A stretch of 64,000 nucleotides of DNA from Prorocentrum cordatum (GCA_963575745.1 CAUYUJ010016714.1:5001-69000); one strand, 5' to 3'; shown: positions 51,780 through 63,870, counted from the first letter of the stretch. Translations and numbers: made by a program. Notes: a model not told the origin generated them from the letters alone.

Positions 51780-53275
51780 TTGTGTAATGTGTTACGCAAT
51801 CGGCCGAACCTCGCAAACTGCAGACGACTGACCCCGACTCTGCTCCGCAACAGTGGGGGCTGGGGTATGATTCCTTGTATGAGCAATAGAAAATGGGAAT
51901 GACAACAATCAGCAACACACATACAATCATGCGGCCTACACGGTGGCACTGGCACCACATCGGCACGAGGATGGCCCTCGAACCCTCCCAGCGACTCTTG
52001 TGTTCTCGCCTGTGCTCTTTCAGAGGGGCCTCAGAAACTTCAGGGCTAATCCCGAGGCGACTGCGCAACAGGGGCCCAGCGTGTCCCCAACTGCTGGCCT
52101 CAAGAGAGGGTCCCACGGGAGCCCCGAGAAGACGCCAGGGGGCCCTACACTGGCCCTACACAGCCCAGAGGGACAGAGGAGAGCACAGGAAACAGACCGA
52201 GCCTTACCCGACAGGGCGGGTGCGCGTGCCCTGAACGGACCCGAGAGAACCCCCTTGAGCGCCTGCAGCACCGCCTGACGTGGAGATCCCCCAGCGCGTT
52301 GCCTGGGAGGGGCGCCCCTGTTTGGAGGCGCGCGTGCCTGCTTCTCTGCCCCCCCCGCAACCATGGCAGCGCGACAGACCCCGGTCGGCCGCTCGAGACT
52401 CCTGCCGCACCTCCTCCCCCCGGCGTTCGTCGCTCCTCCTCCTGGCGTGCCGCCGCGAGGGCGCGCCATGCCCCGCCGTGCCCCGGGTGCACCCGAGCAA
52501 GCAAGCGCCATGCCACGGACTCCCTTCCTCCCTGGGGCTGGCGGAGCGGCGCACAACTCGGCCTCCAGGACACGCGCGTGGGTGGAGAAGCCCTCTTAAG
52601 GTGCATGGAAAGGGGCACGCAGCAAGACTCGCGGGGGTGAAGGAACGAGAGCTGGGGAAACCAAGAGGTACCCATACCGCCACTCCCCGGACCTCTCCAG
52701 GGGCGCGTCCTGACCAGAATCTAGAGGCGAACCCAGCGGGGGTGACGAGGGCCCCCCCTAAACGCCCCCCAAAACGAGAACGAGGCCACCCGGGAGCAGC
52801 GTGGCGGCGCGTGGAGCAGCCAGGCCCGCGTGGATGCAGCGCGGCGGCGCGTGGAGCAATCGGTGCCCGGGCGCGGAGGAGGCCGTCCTTCGAGGCAGGG
52901 GGTCGCGGCGCAGCGGTGCCGATGCCGCTTCCTCCTCTGAGAAGCGCTGTGGCGCCTCGGCCACGGTGCCGAGGTGGGCGCCCAACGGCGGCTCGGGCAT
53001 CAGCTCAAGGCGGGCGGGCGGCCTGGGCCTCGGCCGGGGTCTCATCCCGTGCCCGCTGCCGCTCACTCCCGCCTCCGAGGAGAGGAGGAGGCAACGGGGA
53101 GGATGAGGGATGGGAGGGAACGGGGCGGAGACGACGGAGGAGGAGGACCAGCGCAAACCAAAGATTCATCAACGATGTTGAAGTACACCCTCATTCCAAG
53201 ATCCCACTTCGCAATCCCCTGCAAGGGTTCATTTCCACCGAAAGAATTACCCCTTTGGGGGACAACCGCGTGAAC
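51780..53275. other. GC-rich stretch without a supported gene
   Basis: Several long frames are open on both strands (up to 337 codons on plus, 52,280-53,293), as expected at this composition. A minus-strand stretch near 53,040-52,790 (LMPEPPLGAHLGTVAEAPQR) could be an exon, but I cannot support it further. Confidence 0.4.
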
Positions 53276-53279
53276 ATCT

Positions 53280-53960
53280 TGAAGCGCGCTTAAACACCAT
53301 TCTGAGGACTTCAACGCTACGGGTTAACCTGACTGTTACGTCTTGGCGATCCTGAATCGTGCCAGAACACCAGTCCTGGAACTTCAACATCACGAATCAC
53401 CGTAACTATTGCGACCTGACAGTCCTGAAACGCTCCAGAACAAACTTTCTGGTACGTTAACCATGGGAACCACTACAACTCTTTCTTGCAAGTTTTCAGC
53501 ACGAGTGCGCGCGGCGCGAAAACGAGAACAACATGTTGAAAACGGGGCCGCCCTCAACCTGAGAAGCTCTTGTAATGTTTCGAACGACGGCGCTATCGCG
53601 AGAACCACATTTTGAAAACGAGCCGCCCCCGATCAGCGAAACTCTCCCAATGTTTGAAAATCAATGTGCGCTGCGCTACAACTACAACACCCACAGTTTG
53701 ACAACGAGCCGCTCCCAATCCGTGAAGCTCTTGAAAGCTTGAAAACGAATGTGCGCGCCGGCGCCACAATTTGAAAACGAACCGCTCTCAATCCGTGAAA
53801 CGCTTGCAACTTGTTACAACGAACGCGCGCGGCACTTACGCGAGAACCGCAGTTTGAAAACGAGCCGCCCGCAATGAATCGTGAAATTCTCGCGCAACTT
53901 TGACGAAACATGTGCGCGGGGCTAAGGCGAGAAACACATTCTGAAAACCACCTGCCCTCA
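53280..53960. repeat. Tandem satellite, about 80 bp per unit
   Basis: Degenerate units carrying TTTGAAAACGAGCCGCCC and a following CCGTGAAACTCTTG, at about 53,533, 53,608, 53,697, 53,768, 53,850 and 53,937 (spacing 72-89 bp), with weaker units before. Each also has a GCGCG-rich stretch. Confidence 0.8.
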
Positions 53961-54608
53961 ACCCGCCAGCCCCCCCCATCTGTAAAACTATTGTCATTGT
54001 TTAAACCTCAGGGTCATAAGTGGTAAAGACGTCTCAGGCGAAACGCCTGGCCCGCCCTTTCGACCGGCCTCGGGGTGCGACGGGGAGGAATTATCTACGA
54101 GGAAAGGGCATGATGGAAGAGGAGCAATCAGCAATGATCCATGCGCGGGAAATCCAAATGAGTTACTCGAACCTCATACCAGAAAACTGTAAACGGACCC
54201 TGCGCGACCCGACTTCGAGGGTGAGCGGGCCAACCTTAAAAAGGGACAGGGGAACCCCCTCTGGCTTAGCCGGCACCGCCCCCGAACGACGGCGAGCCTC
54301 GAGCGCCGCGCAGGCACGTGAGAGGAGCCGTCTGGGGACCGACTATAAACTGGACCTGCCGCGTTTCGCCCGCTGGCCTGCCCCCTTGCGCAGAGCCTGT
54401 TTCGGAGCCGCGACCCAGGGGGTCGGGGGGGGGAGCACGATTAGAATAAGTACCAAATTGAACGGGTCGGGGATGGCCCCTCGCGCCACTAAAGACGCCG
54501 AGCGTTCGCTGCCTACAAAAGCACCCGTGCTCAGGTTTTTTCTGGCCCGCGCTCCTTCTCGCGAGCGCGAGCGCCGTCTCTCTCTGGATACACCCACGCG
54601 CTGCTGGC

Positions 54609-55427
54609 TCAATCGCTCTTGCCCCTGTCGCTCAGGGCGAGGGGGCGCGCCGCCTCGTTCCCCAAGGGCCCGCGAGGGGCAGGCCCCATGAGCTGCGCCG
54701 CTTTGGAGACCTCCGCGTTGTTCAGGAACTGAATCATCGGCGACCCCGCCTCGCGACCTGGCTCGTCGTGCGAGAACGCGAACGTCAGGCGGCCCTTCGC
54801 CGCCTTGTCGTTGTCCCCCTCGCGAGCCTTCTTGCTCGCGTGCTTGTGCTTGCGGCGCCTGAAGTGCAACGCATGCTTCGCCACCTGTTGCGGGGTCTTC
54901 GCGTTGATGTGCTGCTGGAAATACTGATAGAACACCTTCTTCTCGCTTTCTTTGCGCCCGTCGCTGCCATCGAGAAACGCGCCCATGCAGTTGACGAGGT
55001 GGAGGGGCGCCGCTGCCCGCAGCTGCGCATGTGGTGGTCCTCTTGCGCGAATGTCGATCTCCTCGCCGTTCATCTGGCGCTCCTTGAGGCTCTTTGAGGC
55101 GGCGTCGTGCATCGCGCCTGCGTCGATCATGATCTGGGCGACGCCCTTGTCCTCTCCCTCTAGCTCCCATGCCTGAAACGCAGTGCCCGCTAGGTTCGCC
55201 AGCTCGCGGGCGTCGTCGAGGCGCAACCTTGCCACCGCTTTGACCAGCGCTTCGCGCGTGTCTCCCTTACTTGCCTTGCGCCGCCCTTCCCTCTTCGGGT
55301 CTTTTGGTGGCGGTGCCGAATTTGGGCCCCATCTGCCCCGCGCCTCGCAGGGGCCGAAACATTTTGCACCAAGGAAACCGCCTGCGCTATATGGCCCGTC
55401 GCAGACGCCGACGCCGCCGCCGATGTC
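54609..55427 (-). CDS. Hypothetical protein, last exon of 272 codons
   Basis: Open from acceptor GCTAG|GAC at 55,428 to a stop at 54,609. The N-terminal part is Gly-rich with three cysteines (GVCDGPYSAGGF, then KCFGPCEARG), then Pro/Lys-rich (PPPKDPKREGRR). The body is helical (REALVKAVARLRLDDARELA; LVNCMGAFLDGS) and ends in a basic stretch (HFRRRKHKHASKKA). No start codon is in this exon, so upstream exons must exist. I do not recognise the family; a DNA- or RNA-binding role is possible from the basic region. An alternative is a product of a mobile element, since LINE remains lie upstream on the same strand. Confidence 0.55.
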   Translation of the reverse strand, partial: DIGGGVGVCDGPYSAGGFLGAKCFGPCEARGRWGPNSAPPPKDPKREGRRKASKGDTREALVKAVARLRLDDARELANLAGTAFQAWELEGEDKGVAQIMIDAGAMHDAASKSLKERQMNGEEIDIRARGPPHAQLRAAAPLHLVNCMGAFLDGSDGRKESEKKVFYQYFQQHINAKTPQQVAKHALHFRRRKHKHASKKAREGDNDKAAKGRLTFAFSHDEPGREAGSPMIQFLNNAEVSKAAQLMGPAPRGPLGNEAARPLALSDRGKSD

Positions 55428-56800
55428 CTAGCTAGGAGCGTTGGGCAGCCGCATCCGTTGTCTCGGAAGGGATGGGCCAGGCAGATTGTTGCGTGAGTGG
55501 TGGCAGGAAGCGTCTACATCAACAGCCTCGAACTCGCACAGGGGGCACGCCAGCGTCGATGGAGGCCCCAGAGGTCGCAACGTCCTACCCCCACCGAGTC
55601 GGCAGTGCCCCCGTAGTATAACTAAAACTAGATGCCTTGCTGCACATGCCTTGTTCCAGAATGCCCCCCGACAACATGTGCGCACATTTGCTGGGGTTAA
55701 GATATGACATAGTGATCCGTAATCATGCCGTGAACGCAGAGGGGCCATGAGTCCCGTTTCCGCGGTAAACCTCCCCCCGCATTCTTCAACTCGGGAAACA
55801 AACTCAGGCCCCTCAGGACCCGCAGTAACTTCGGGGTTCGCCCCCGGGGCCTGCTCGGAGCACTCGGGGGGGGGGGGGCGCCACTTGAAAACCAAAGAAC
55901 AAAGGCGAATCTCTGTCAGTAACATCGGTCTGATCGAGCCCCCCCCCCCCCCCCTGAACCTCACGGCCCCGCATGGGGCCGGGGCGAGCAAGGAGGGGAC
56001 CCGACAGAACCCCATGATCGCGCAAGAGCCCCCGCGCCCACTCGAAACCTTCGGCGACGCGACGAGCCCGCGGGGAAGCCGTTGAAGTACGAGCCCCCTC
56101 CACCACGGGCGCCGCCTGCGATTTGAAAGGCACCGGGCCGAAGAGGGCCGAGAGCAGCTGCGGGTGGCTGCAGGGGAAGCGGGCCCAGGCCATGCACCAA
56201 TTCAACCGCCTAATGCCGAGCCCAACGCACGCCTCGCACACGCGCCAGTGCAGCAGAGAACCTTTCGACGTCAACGCGCGAGTCGCTCCGGCCCCCGTCT
56301 TTCAGCTGACGCGCCCGCGCGTGGCCGCGCGAGCATGGCGCGCCGCAGTTGCGCCCAAGCTAGCGCGCTGCTTCTGCTTGAGCAGACGCGCCCCCAATCC
56401 ACAAAGTGCAATTCTGAACCAATGACAAACATTGAAAAGACCAGATGCCGCCCATGGAAGGGAAGGCAGCACGCGCGGCCTGACGCCGACGGGTCACCTC
56501 CTGACTGGATGCCTGGGACATGGAAGCATGAGGTCCAAGATGTCGAACTTGTGCTTTTAGAGCTCCCGAGAGGAGGGCCTGTCCAAGCCCGCGAAGCCAT
56601 CTTCTACACATCATGCCCCCCCCCCCGGCCCACGGCCATCCACTGCTTCCCCCGGCTTTGATTGCGCCCATATTCCCGGAGGAGGGAGTCGAGAATATCT
56701 TCGGCATCCTTTAACTTGGCCAAGAAGGACCCCATGGAGCCCCCAAGAGTTATGAGAGCCTAGCGGCACAAGTCGCCCGCGTGCCCCTTGGCCGCCCCAT
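55428..56800. other. Stretch without a supported gene
   Basis: Contains several poly-C/poly-G runs (55,866-55,878, 55,940-55,956) and frames open by composition only. Nothing else seen. Confidence 0.4.
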
Positions 56801-57313
56801 TCAGCGCGCAGAAGGGCGAGGGTGGGATCCATTTCCCTCGAGGCAGGTGCCCACCGCGCCAACTGGGCGACAGAACGCCGTGAACGGGCCCCCCGTCGCT
56901 CCTCCCACCCCCGTCTTCACCGCTAACTGCCCCTCATCAGTTGGCAATGAAACGACCCCATCCCGATGCCTGCGTTTCCTTACGACAGCGTGTTCAGGCT
57001 GGACTAGCGCAGACATAGCAGCGCCCAAAGCTTCCCAGCTCGCACTACCGAAGGCGTTGCTCACACCTTTCCAGCTGGCCCCGAAACTCCACCCAGCCTT
57101 CCGTAGTTTCCGCCCCGCCTCCTTGGAAGCCAAAAGCCAAAACGGCCCCTTCCCTTCTCCGATGCCTCTGAAAACCATAAGCCTCGGGGGCCAGCTCGTT
57201 GGGCAACAGATCCGCGAGACAGGCACTGCCTGTAACTGGCAGCACATGAACCGCGCGCTTCCCTCGCGGCCCAGGCTGAGCCGATTTGTGTAAAGCCCGT
57301 CCCCGGGACGCAC
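56801..57313 (-). CDS. Candidate coding segment, 170 codons
   Basis: The minus frame reads VFRGIGEGKGPFWLLASKEA and KGVSNAFGSASWEALGAAMS with balanced composition. The opposite strand is open over the same length (170 codons), so one of them may be chance. The minus strand is favoured by neighbouring genes. No domain is recognised. Confidence 0.3.
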   Translation of the reverse strand: MRPGDGLYTNRLSLGREGSARFMCCQLQAVPVSRICCPTSWPPRLMVFRGIGEGKGPFWLLASKEAGRKLRKAGWSFGASWKGVSNAFGSASWEALGAAMSALVQPEHAVVRKRRHRDGVVSLPTDEGQLAVKTGVGGATGGPFTAFCRPVGAVGTCLEGNGSHPRPSAR

Positions 57314-57401
57314 CCCAGTGCACCGACGCTAAATTGGCATTTCGAATGTCTTCATCCCGTCCAGGAGAGCATATAAGAACAGGGCGGGCTCCTCGGGGGC
57401 T

Positions 57402-59300
57402 CTAGGCGCTCCCAGACCAGGGCGCTGACGATGGCATCTGCCGCCAGGGCCCCAGGGGGGCCGCGCCGTCAGGGGCCGCCCTGCGCTTCGTGGCTCGGCG
57501 AACATAGCGGCGCAGTCGACCGATGTCAGAATAACCTAGCTGCTCGGGTCGGTCACCATATCGAGCGATATCGTATATCTGGCTCATGTCGAGGTCGTTT
57601 CGCCGCGCTCGCCACTCGCCTATGTCAATCTGCTGAACTTCCATCCCGCCGCCGCCCACCCCTCCCAGGCCGCGACCAAGCGTCGAGTCACGCTCAAATG
57701 GTGATGGGAGCTGCTCCGGATCTTCTGCCATCCCGTTTTTGTTGAGAACCTGCACCTAGCTGCCCTTCCAGCCCATCCAATTGCTTCGCGCATGTTGCGC
57801 CTGGTCCAAGCCTCGAAAGACGCCTGGACGTACGACTCACGGACAGCCTGAATTTGTTCCCGACGAAGGAGGCGCAGCCTGTGGGAGAGGTCCTTCAGCT
57901 CTTGCTCGGCTGCCTCCAAGTCAGCGGGATCCACACGAGTGGCGCGTACATCAATTGTTTTTTTGAAGGTCTCGCCGGAGTTGAGCCCAATGTGCACATT
58001 CACCTGGGAGGTCCGACGGCTCGGTGAACAACTCGCTGCCCACATCGACCAAGCACTGCTCAAAAAGCTCGAAGGTGTGTTCAGGGGCGTCCTGGTCGTG
58101 TGCCTGGAGCCGCTCGTCGAAATGGTCCTCCAGCCACTTGCCGACGCCCTCCACGAAGTACATGCGACGGCCGCCCCTCTAGATTGCCCCGAACAGAGCC
58201 GTCATGTCCCAATTGGGCGGCGCCTGGACCGCATCGCAGTCCCAGGGTCCTTGCGGGTGAAGAAACTCCAAGTATACAGGTACATGATTGGAGCTGGGCG
58301 CCGATACGCTGTGGCGTGTGACAGTGTGTGACCTGCGACGCCCAGCCCTGGGGAAAGAAACTAAAAATCGATCAAACTGCTTGGCCCACTGAGCTCCGAT
58401 ACAGGCTTCGGGACAAATTAGCGAACACTCATGCAGCATTCTTTCGTCAACACCTCCTCCTCCCCCCCAATGTTCAAAGTTGGCGGTGGGTCTGATGAGA
58501 TGCATTTCGACCGCAGTGTCCCCCGCTCGTGCCAACATTGAGTTTGGGGGGAGGGGGAGTGTTCAGTACTTGATTCCCTCTACACTAGAAGGTGGCTTCG
58601 CATTTACCGAAACATGTTGGCGGCAATAAAACGATGCACTGAAAAAAAAGGCCCGCCGTCATCTCATCCGCCCCTCTATGCGCTCCTGCATGCACACACT
58701 TCCCACAACCTCACTCCGGTACTCCTGCCAGCTCGCGTCGATCTTCGTGCAGCCGATGCCGTCATTGAGGTCAGCGTAGAAGATTGGCACGCACCGATTT
58801 GGCATCAAAGACAGACATTCACGCCACCATGCAATTATCTTGGCGACCGTCTGAGAGTACCTCGGGCCAGCCCCACGACTGCAGGGTTGAGGGGGCAAGT
58901 AGAGTACGCCTACGCACACGTCGAGGACGCCCTTGCGAACTCGGGCGGCCAGACATCGGCCTCCCAAGTCAGGTGGGATCGGGGATGCTCTCCGAACGTG
59001 ATGGTCGCGGAAGCCACGTCCGGGAATAATAGCCACTCCCGCACTCGAGTTTGTATAAAGTCCAGGGGAAACTGCTGCCTCAAGAATCAGTCGACCACCA
59101 GTCCGCCGCTGAAGGGCATGATGGGCCTCACGGCAGGCGCTCTGGGTGCCAGCCAGCAGCGTGAACTCCATGTTCTGCGTGCAGTCGGTGACCTCCTGGA
59201 GGCGGTCACCCACGGCCCCCTTCGCCATGTCGGTGGCCGCGTCGTCCTCCAGAGACGGCCGCGCGGCCGAGGCGCCTGGGCTGCATTGTCTAATTCGGTC
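57402..59300 (-). mobile_element. Second broken LINE, endonuclease and linker
   Basis: Pieces in order on the minus strand: an EEP segment with VLYLPPQPCSRGAGPRYSQT and the catalytic-type IFYADLNDGIG (near 58,770), a terminal EEP-like SSNHVPVYLEF (near 58,270), then charged linker (58,163-57,700; AAEQELKDLSHRLRLLRREQ) and a further piece to 57,402 (QQIDIGEWRARRNDLDMSQI). Stops at 58,659, 58,179, 57,951 and 57,620 break it. No reverse-transcriptase core is seen, so it is truncated. It shows the same domain plan as 31.3-35.7 kb. Confidence 0.55.
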
Positions 59301-59339
59301 TCGGGCCCCGTTTGCCGCATCTTTCGAGCCCAGGGGCTG

Positions 59340-59540
59340 ATCGAAGAGGAGGAGGAGGAGGAAGATGACGAAGATAAACTGCCTCTTCCATCTCGCCCTG
59401 CCGTACCACTTGTCTTCTTCTCCTTGCTTTACCCCTCTTTGTACCTTCCCGTGCCTACTCCTCGTCCTCGTCCTCGTCCTTCTCGTCATCGTCCCCCGAC
59501 TCCTCGTCGTCGTCCTCCTCCTTTTCTGTCCCTTCTCTAC
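59340..59540. repeat. GGA and TCC/TCG short repeats
   Basis: A GGA run (59,344-59,362) and CTCGTC/CTCC repeats (59,457-59,520) just upstream of the LINE remnant. Confidence 0.8.
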
Positions 59541-59789
59541 CACGTCGCCACACACGAGGTTCAAGGACACGAGGAGGTCTGAGAACCCCCCCCGTTCGGG
59601 CGCGCCGAAGATAGGGGCCAACAAAACAGAGGGGTAGCGTGTCGTGGCCCCACACACGCGGGCAAAAGAAGGATGACAAACAACGGATTGAAAAAAAGGG
59701 CTGAAACCCGGGTGATTGCATGACCCACGTCATGATACGTACGCATAGGCATGTGTATAACAACGAGGTTGTATACCCAACGGGTATCG

Positions 59790-59945
59790 ATGAGCACATA
59801 CGGTATATACATGCATCTATATGTGTATATATATATGTATATATACATATATATAATATGTATTTGTATGCATATATATATATATATATATATGAGCACA
59901 GCTGCATATCGGCAAACGCATCTATATGTATCGTAGGGTTGTATA
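59790..59945. repeat. TA/TATG repeats
   Basis: TATATATG-type run. Frames across it are repeat products. Confidence 0.9.
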
Positions 59946-60079
59946 TGTAGATGCTTAGGCGCATACGCATTCATGAGTGTATGTGTAACGCGTATGTTGT
60001 AAATTTACTGTTCCGGGATACCTACACGTACGATACATACACATATATATATGTGTGTATCCGTGTGAGACCGCACAAT

Positions 60080-60420
60080 GAGACTACAACATTTTGCGTT
60101 GTGCAACGTATGTGTAGCAAACTGTGTTGGGCATTTTATGTGGTGCGAACTATGTGGTGCACCGGTGTGGTGCAAACTATGTCGTGCCCTACGCGTTGTG
60201 CAACCCATGTGGCCCATTCTACGCAGTTCAATCTATGAAATGCAATCTATATGATGTATTCTGTGTGGTGCAACCTTCGAGGTGCAATAAATGTTGTGCA
60301 ATGTGTGTGGTGCATCCCGCATGATGTATCCTATGCGGAGTCATTATGTTGCGCAAGCTATGTGGTGCAGTCTGAGTGGTGCAAGCTACGTGGTGCAATG
60401 TATGCTGTGTAACCAACGTA
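60080..60420. repeat. Degenerate TGTGGTGCAA short tandem repeat, block 1
   Basis: About 20 irregular 14-16 bp units (TATGTGGTGCAA, TTGTGCAACG, GGTGCAATCTATG). Similar block at 61,590-61,745. Confidence 0.8.
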
Positions 60421-60429
60421 TTGCATTTG

Positions 60430-61590
60430 TTGGTGAAAATGGAGTTACCACCTCCACCCCTCGCGCAATCATCCCGCCCGCCCACCCACACCTTGGTTAG
60501 CAAAACCCATATGGCGGCGATTGCGATGATTGCTTGGCGCTGGCTGGCGCATCGCTGCGGTCGCGCTAACGCGCGCAGGCTCACGCGCCGAACGGCTTGC
60601 TAGTCTGGCGCGACCGCCTCGGACGCGGTGGCGCTGACCAGTGGGCACTTCCAAGCGCGTCGCGCAAACCGCGCAGGAGCGCATGCAATTCAGTGCGAAT
60701 CGGTGGCTCAGGCGGGCGCGTTAACATGGCGACGTCGGCAACGGCAGACACGATGATGATAGTAGCAATGCTGGCGACGATGGTGACATTGGTGACGGGA
60801 AAGCCCATGCCGGCGACTATGCTGAGCGCGCCGATGGTGATGATGGTGTCCAGGCGCCGGCGATGAAGGTTTTGGAAACGAGCGAGTGTGCCGCCTGGTA
60901 CGATTTGACCAACAAGGCCAATGACGGCGCCAATGCTGATCACGCCGATGGCGATGACGATGCCCCCGCGTCGGTGATGAGAATTTTGGAGCGATTTCGA
61001 CATGCGCGCGCGGCCGACGCGCGCGAATGGCGCGCATGGCATCGTTTGACAAGGGCCGTCCGCCCACATCACGCGCGCAAGGTCGTTCGAATGATTCCGA
61101 CGCGCGCGCGAAGAGCCGCATCTGGTCGCAATGGATGGACATGTTGAGAATCACAGACTTTCTTAAGAATGTGCAGGAGCGTGCTGGCGAATATGTTCGA
61201 TCTGTTAACAAGAATGTTGCAAAACCGTTTGTTGTCCACATGTGCTCGGGGCGCGCGATTTTGACATCCTCACGGAACCAATCGTTTTTGCGTGGTTCCT
61301 GCATGCGGACGCGACGACGCGCGCGTGTTGGCTGTCTCCCACCTGATGCAACGGGCTCTAGAATATTCATTGGTTTGGGTTAACGGGCGCGCGCGCACTT
61401 ATCATTTGCAATGGGTGCGGGGGGGAACCCGGATTCACTGGGATGAGGTGGGCCCAAATGTAAAGCGAACGATGTGGCTGAATCGAACGACAATTTCCCA
61501 TCCCCGGGGGGTCCGGATAATTCCTGCGGGTGGTCGTGGCGATAGTTCCCAATTCCTTGTTGGAGAAGAGAGTCTACGTGGTTCAATATA
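60430..61590. other. Segment between two TGTGGTGCAA blocks
   Basis: No supported gene. It contains GATGATGGTGA/GGCGATG short repeats (60,740-60,970) and GCGCGC-rich stretches. Its start (GCAAAACCCAT..GGCGGCGATTGC, GGCGCGACCGC) is repeated at 61,810-61,910. Confidence 0.5.
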
Positions 61591-61930
61591 ACTTGCGCAG
61601 TCTATCAGGTACAACATGTGTTGTGCAATCCACGTGGTGCAATAAATCGGTTGCAATCTATCTTGTGCGAGCTACGTGATGCAATCTATGTGGTGCAGCA
61701 TTTGCGGCGCAACACCCCTGGTTCAATTTACGCAGTGCGACTCATTATGAAAATGTTTGGGCTTTCCAAATTCGCCGCTCGCATAAACATCCCACATCCA
61801 CCCGTAAAATGGTTTACAAACCCATCTGGCGGCGATTGCAATACGCAGGATCGCGCGCACAACGACCAGCTAGTTTGGCGCGACCGACGCGGCCGCGGTT
61901 GCGCTGACCGCTTGGTACTTCACAACGGGC
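61590..61930. repeat. TGTGGTGCAA block 2 and repeated flank
   Basis: A second TGTGGTGCAA block (61,590-61,745) followed by a diverged copy of 60,435-60,660. The order block-flank is the same both times, so a segment of about 1.3 kb was duplicated. Confidence 0.7.
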
Positions 61931-62149
61931 ACTTCAGTGCGAGTCGGTGGCTTGGGCGGGCGCGGAATCATGGCGACGTTTGCAAAGTAGAAACGACGTG
62001 TTGGCGACGTCGGCGGGCTCTTTTGGAGGCCTCCTGTGCCGTTCCGAAGATCCGGGAACCAGAGAAGGCCACAACGGCAAAAAACTTGAATCAGACAAAG
62101 AGGTCAACGATTTGCGCCTATTGGAGCTCTCTCGGAGGTTGGTTCGGTC

Positions 62150-62560
62150 GGAGCCCTGTTGGGGCGTCCTGGCGACCTCGTGAGTGGTCTCGAAGCAATG
62201 CTGGGCATGCTGGGGCCGTTGCAAGCCCCTGTGGGTCCCCTTGAAAGCTTTTTTGGCGTGCGCAAGCTCATTTGGGAGGCAGTCTTCAGGCCTCTTGGCT
62301 CGCCTTCGGCGCCTCTTGGGCCGTTTTGGCGCCCGCCTGCGACTGCTTGGGGCCCTCTTGGGCGCCTCTTTCGCCGTCTCCTGGTGTCGTACAGCGAATC
62401 TCTCGGAAAGCAGTTTGGCGCTCTCTTGGGGCGTCTTGGAGGCCTAGTGGGCTGTCTCGAAGCAGTGTTGGGCGTGTTGAGGGGCGTTTTGGTGCCCTCT
62501 GGTGCACTTTGGGCCCCCTTGTAAGTGCTTTCGGCGAGTCGAGGCTCGCTCGGCCCCCCA
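62150..62560. repeat. Degenerate CTTGGGGCC/GGCGCC short repeat
   Basis: Irregular units such as GCCTCTTGGG, GGCGCCTC and CTTGGGG. The Leu/Gly/Pro/Trp-rich frames are repeat products. Confidence 0.6.
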
Positions 62561-62619
62561 GGCGGCACTTTGGCATCGGTCTGGGTCCTTCCCCGACCGC
62601 CTTACATGTTTGTCGGTTT

Positions 62620-62935
62620 GTCTGTCTGCATGTATGTAAATGTGTGTGTACTGTTTGTGTCTATGTTTATGCGTATGTATATGTATATGTCTAGGTATAC
62701 GCATGTATGCATATGTATATGAATACGTATAGCTTGCTGTGAATATGTATATGCGTATGTATATCACCAATCCATGTATATGGTTGTGTGCATGTTGTTG
62801 CTTATGTGTACAGCTTTGTACACGAACTTGTACAAGTGTAGATTTGTATGTGTATGTCTGTCTACATGTCGGTGTATGTATATATACATACAGGAAGAGA
62901 GACATAAAGAGAGAGAGAGAGAGATACAAGCAGAT
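62620..62935. repeat. TGTATG/TATATG and GA repeats
   Basis: TATG-type repeats with a GAGAGA run near 62,908-62,923. Confidence 0.9.
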
Positions 62936-63059
62936 GTGTATCCCACACCCCTACTTTCGACGCCCGACGGGTGAAACGGGGCTGGCCCAGGGGGCGGGAA
63001 CGTCGACCTGGAATCGTCGGCGACAGGCCCCCGACTGCGAAACCGAACGTTCCTGGGCG

Positions 63060-63135
63060 GCGTGGGGTCATCCCCGCCCCCAGATCGACGATCAGTGGGC
63101 GATCGGGGGCCAGATCGACGATCAGTGGGCGATCA
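63060..63135. repeat. Two copies of a 31-bp GATCGACGATCAG unit
   Basis: The unit GATCGACGATCAGTGGGCG with a GATCGGGGGCCA or GATCAGGGACC end occurs twice. Confidence 0.85.
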
Positions 63136-63244
63136 GGGACCCCCCGAGGCGCCGGGGCGCCGGCAGCGCCCCCGACCACGCCGGGCCGCCGCCGCGCGTG
63201 TTGCACAGCAGATGCCGCTCCTGCGGGCCGATCGTCGCCGATCG

Positions 63245-63315
63245 GTGGTGGTGGTGGTGGTGGTGGTGGTGGTGGTGGTGGTGGTGGTGGTGGTGGTGGT
63301 GGTGGTGGTGGTGGT
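63245..63315. repeat. GGT trinucleotide repeat
   Basis: About 70 bp of uninterrupted GGT. Confidence 0.98.
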
Positions 63316-63369
63316 CGTCAGAGTTAGCGTTCATGTCGACATCAATGTCAACGTCCCTGCTTGTCGTCG

Positions 63370-63870
63370 GGGGAGGAAGACCGGCAGGGGGGAAAAGGGG
63401 AGGGAGGAGGAAGGGAGGGAGGAGGAGGAGGAGGAGGAGGAGAGGAGGAGAGGGAGGAGGAGGAGGTGGAGGAGAAGGAGGAGGAGGTGGAGGAGAAGGA
63501 GGAGGAGGGAGGAGGTGGAGGAGGAGGAGGAGGAGGTGGAGGAGGTGGAGGAGGTGGAGGAGGAGGAGGATGAGGCCTCCTCTCCTCCTCTTTTGCTCTT
63601 CAACGCCCCCGCCCCCCGGTGGCCACGGCCGGACGTGGCCCGGAAAGCGGCTCAGGGCGGTGTCCTGGCGGGGGCTCAAGGGATCGGGCCTGTGCGGGCG
63701 TTCGAAGGAGGGAGGGGAGGAAGGAGGGAGGACGAGGGAGGCATGGAAGAGGGAGGGAGGGAGGGAGGGAGGGAGGCAGGGAGGGAGGGAGGGAAGGAGG
63801 GACGAGGGAGGGAGGGAGGACGAGGGAGGACGAGGGAGGGAAGGAGGGAGGGAGGGAGGGCGAGGGAGGA
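63370..63870. repeat. GGA and GGGA repeats
   Basis: GGA with GGT variants to 63,570, a unique stretch (63,575-63,695), then GGGA/CGAGGGA repeats to about 63,870. Confidence 0.95.

Noticed and set aside
52280-53293. 337-codon plus-strand open frame
   Set aside because: Arg/Pro/Ala-rich throughout with no domain; the other strand is also open over much of the length, as expected at this GC content.
60708-61383. His/Arg-rich frames at 60.7-61.4 kb
   Set aside because: Derived from GATGATGGTGA and GCGCGC short repeats; no conserved-looking segment.
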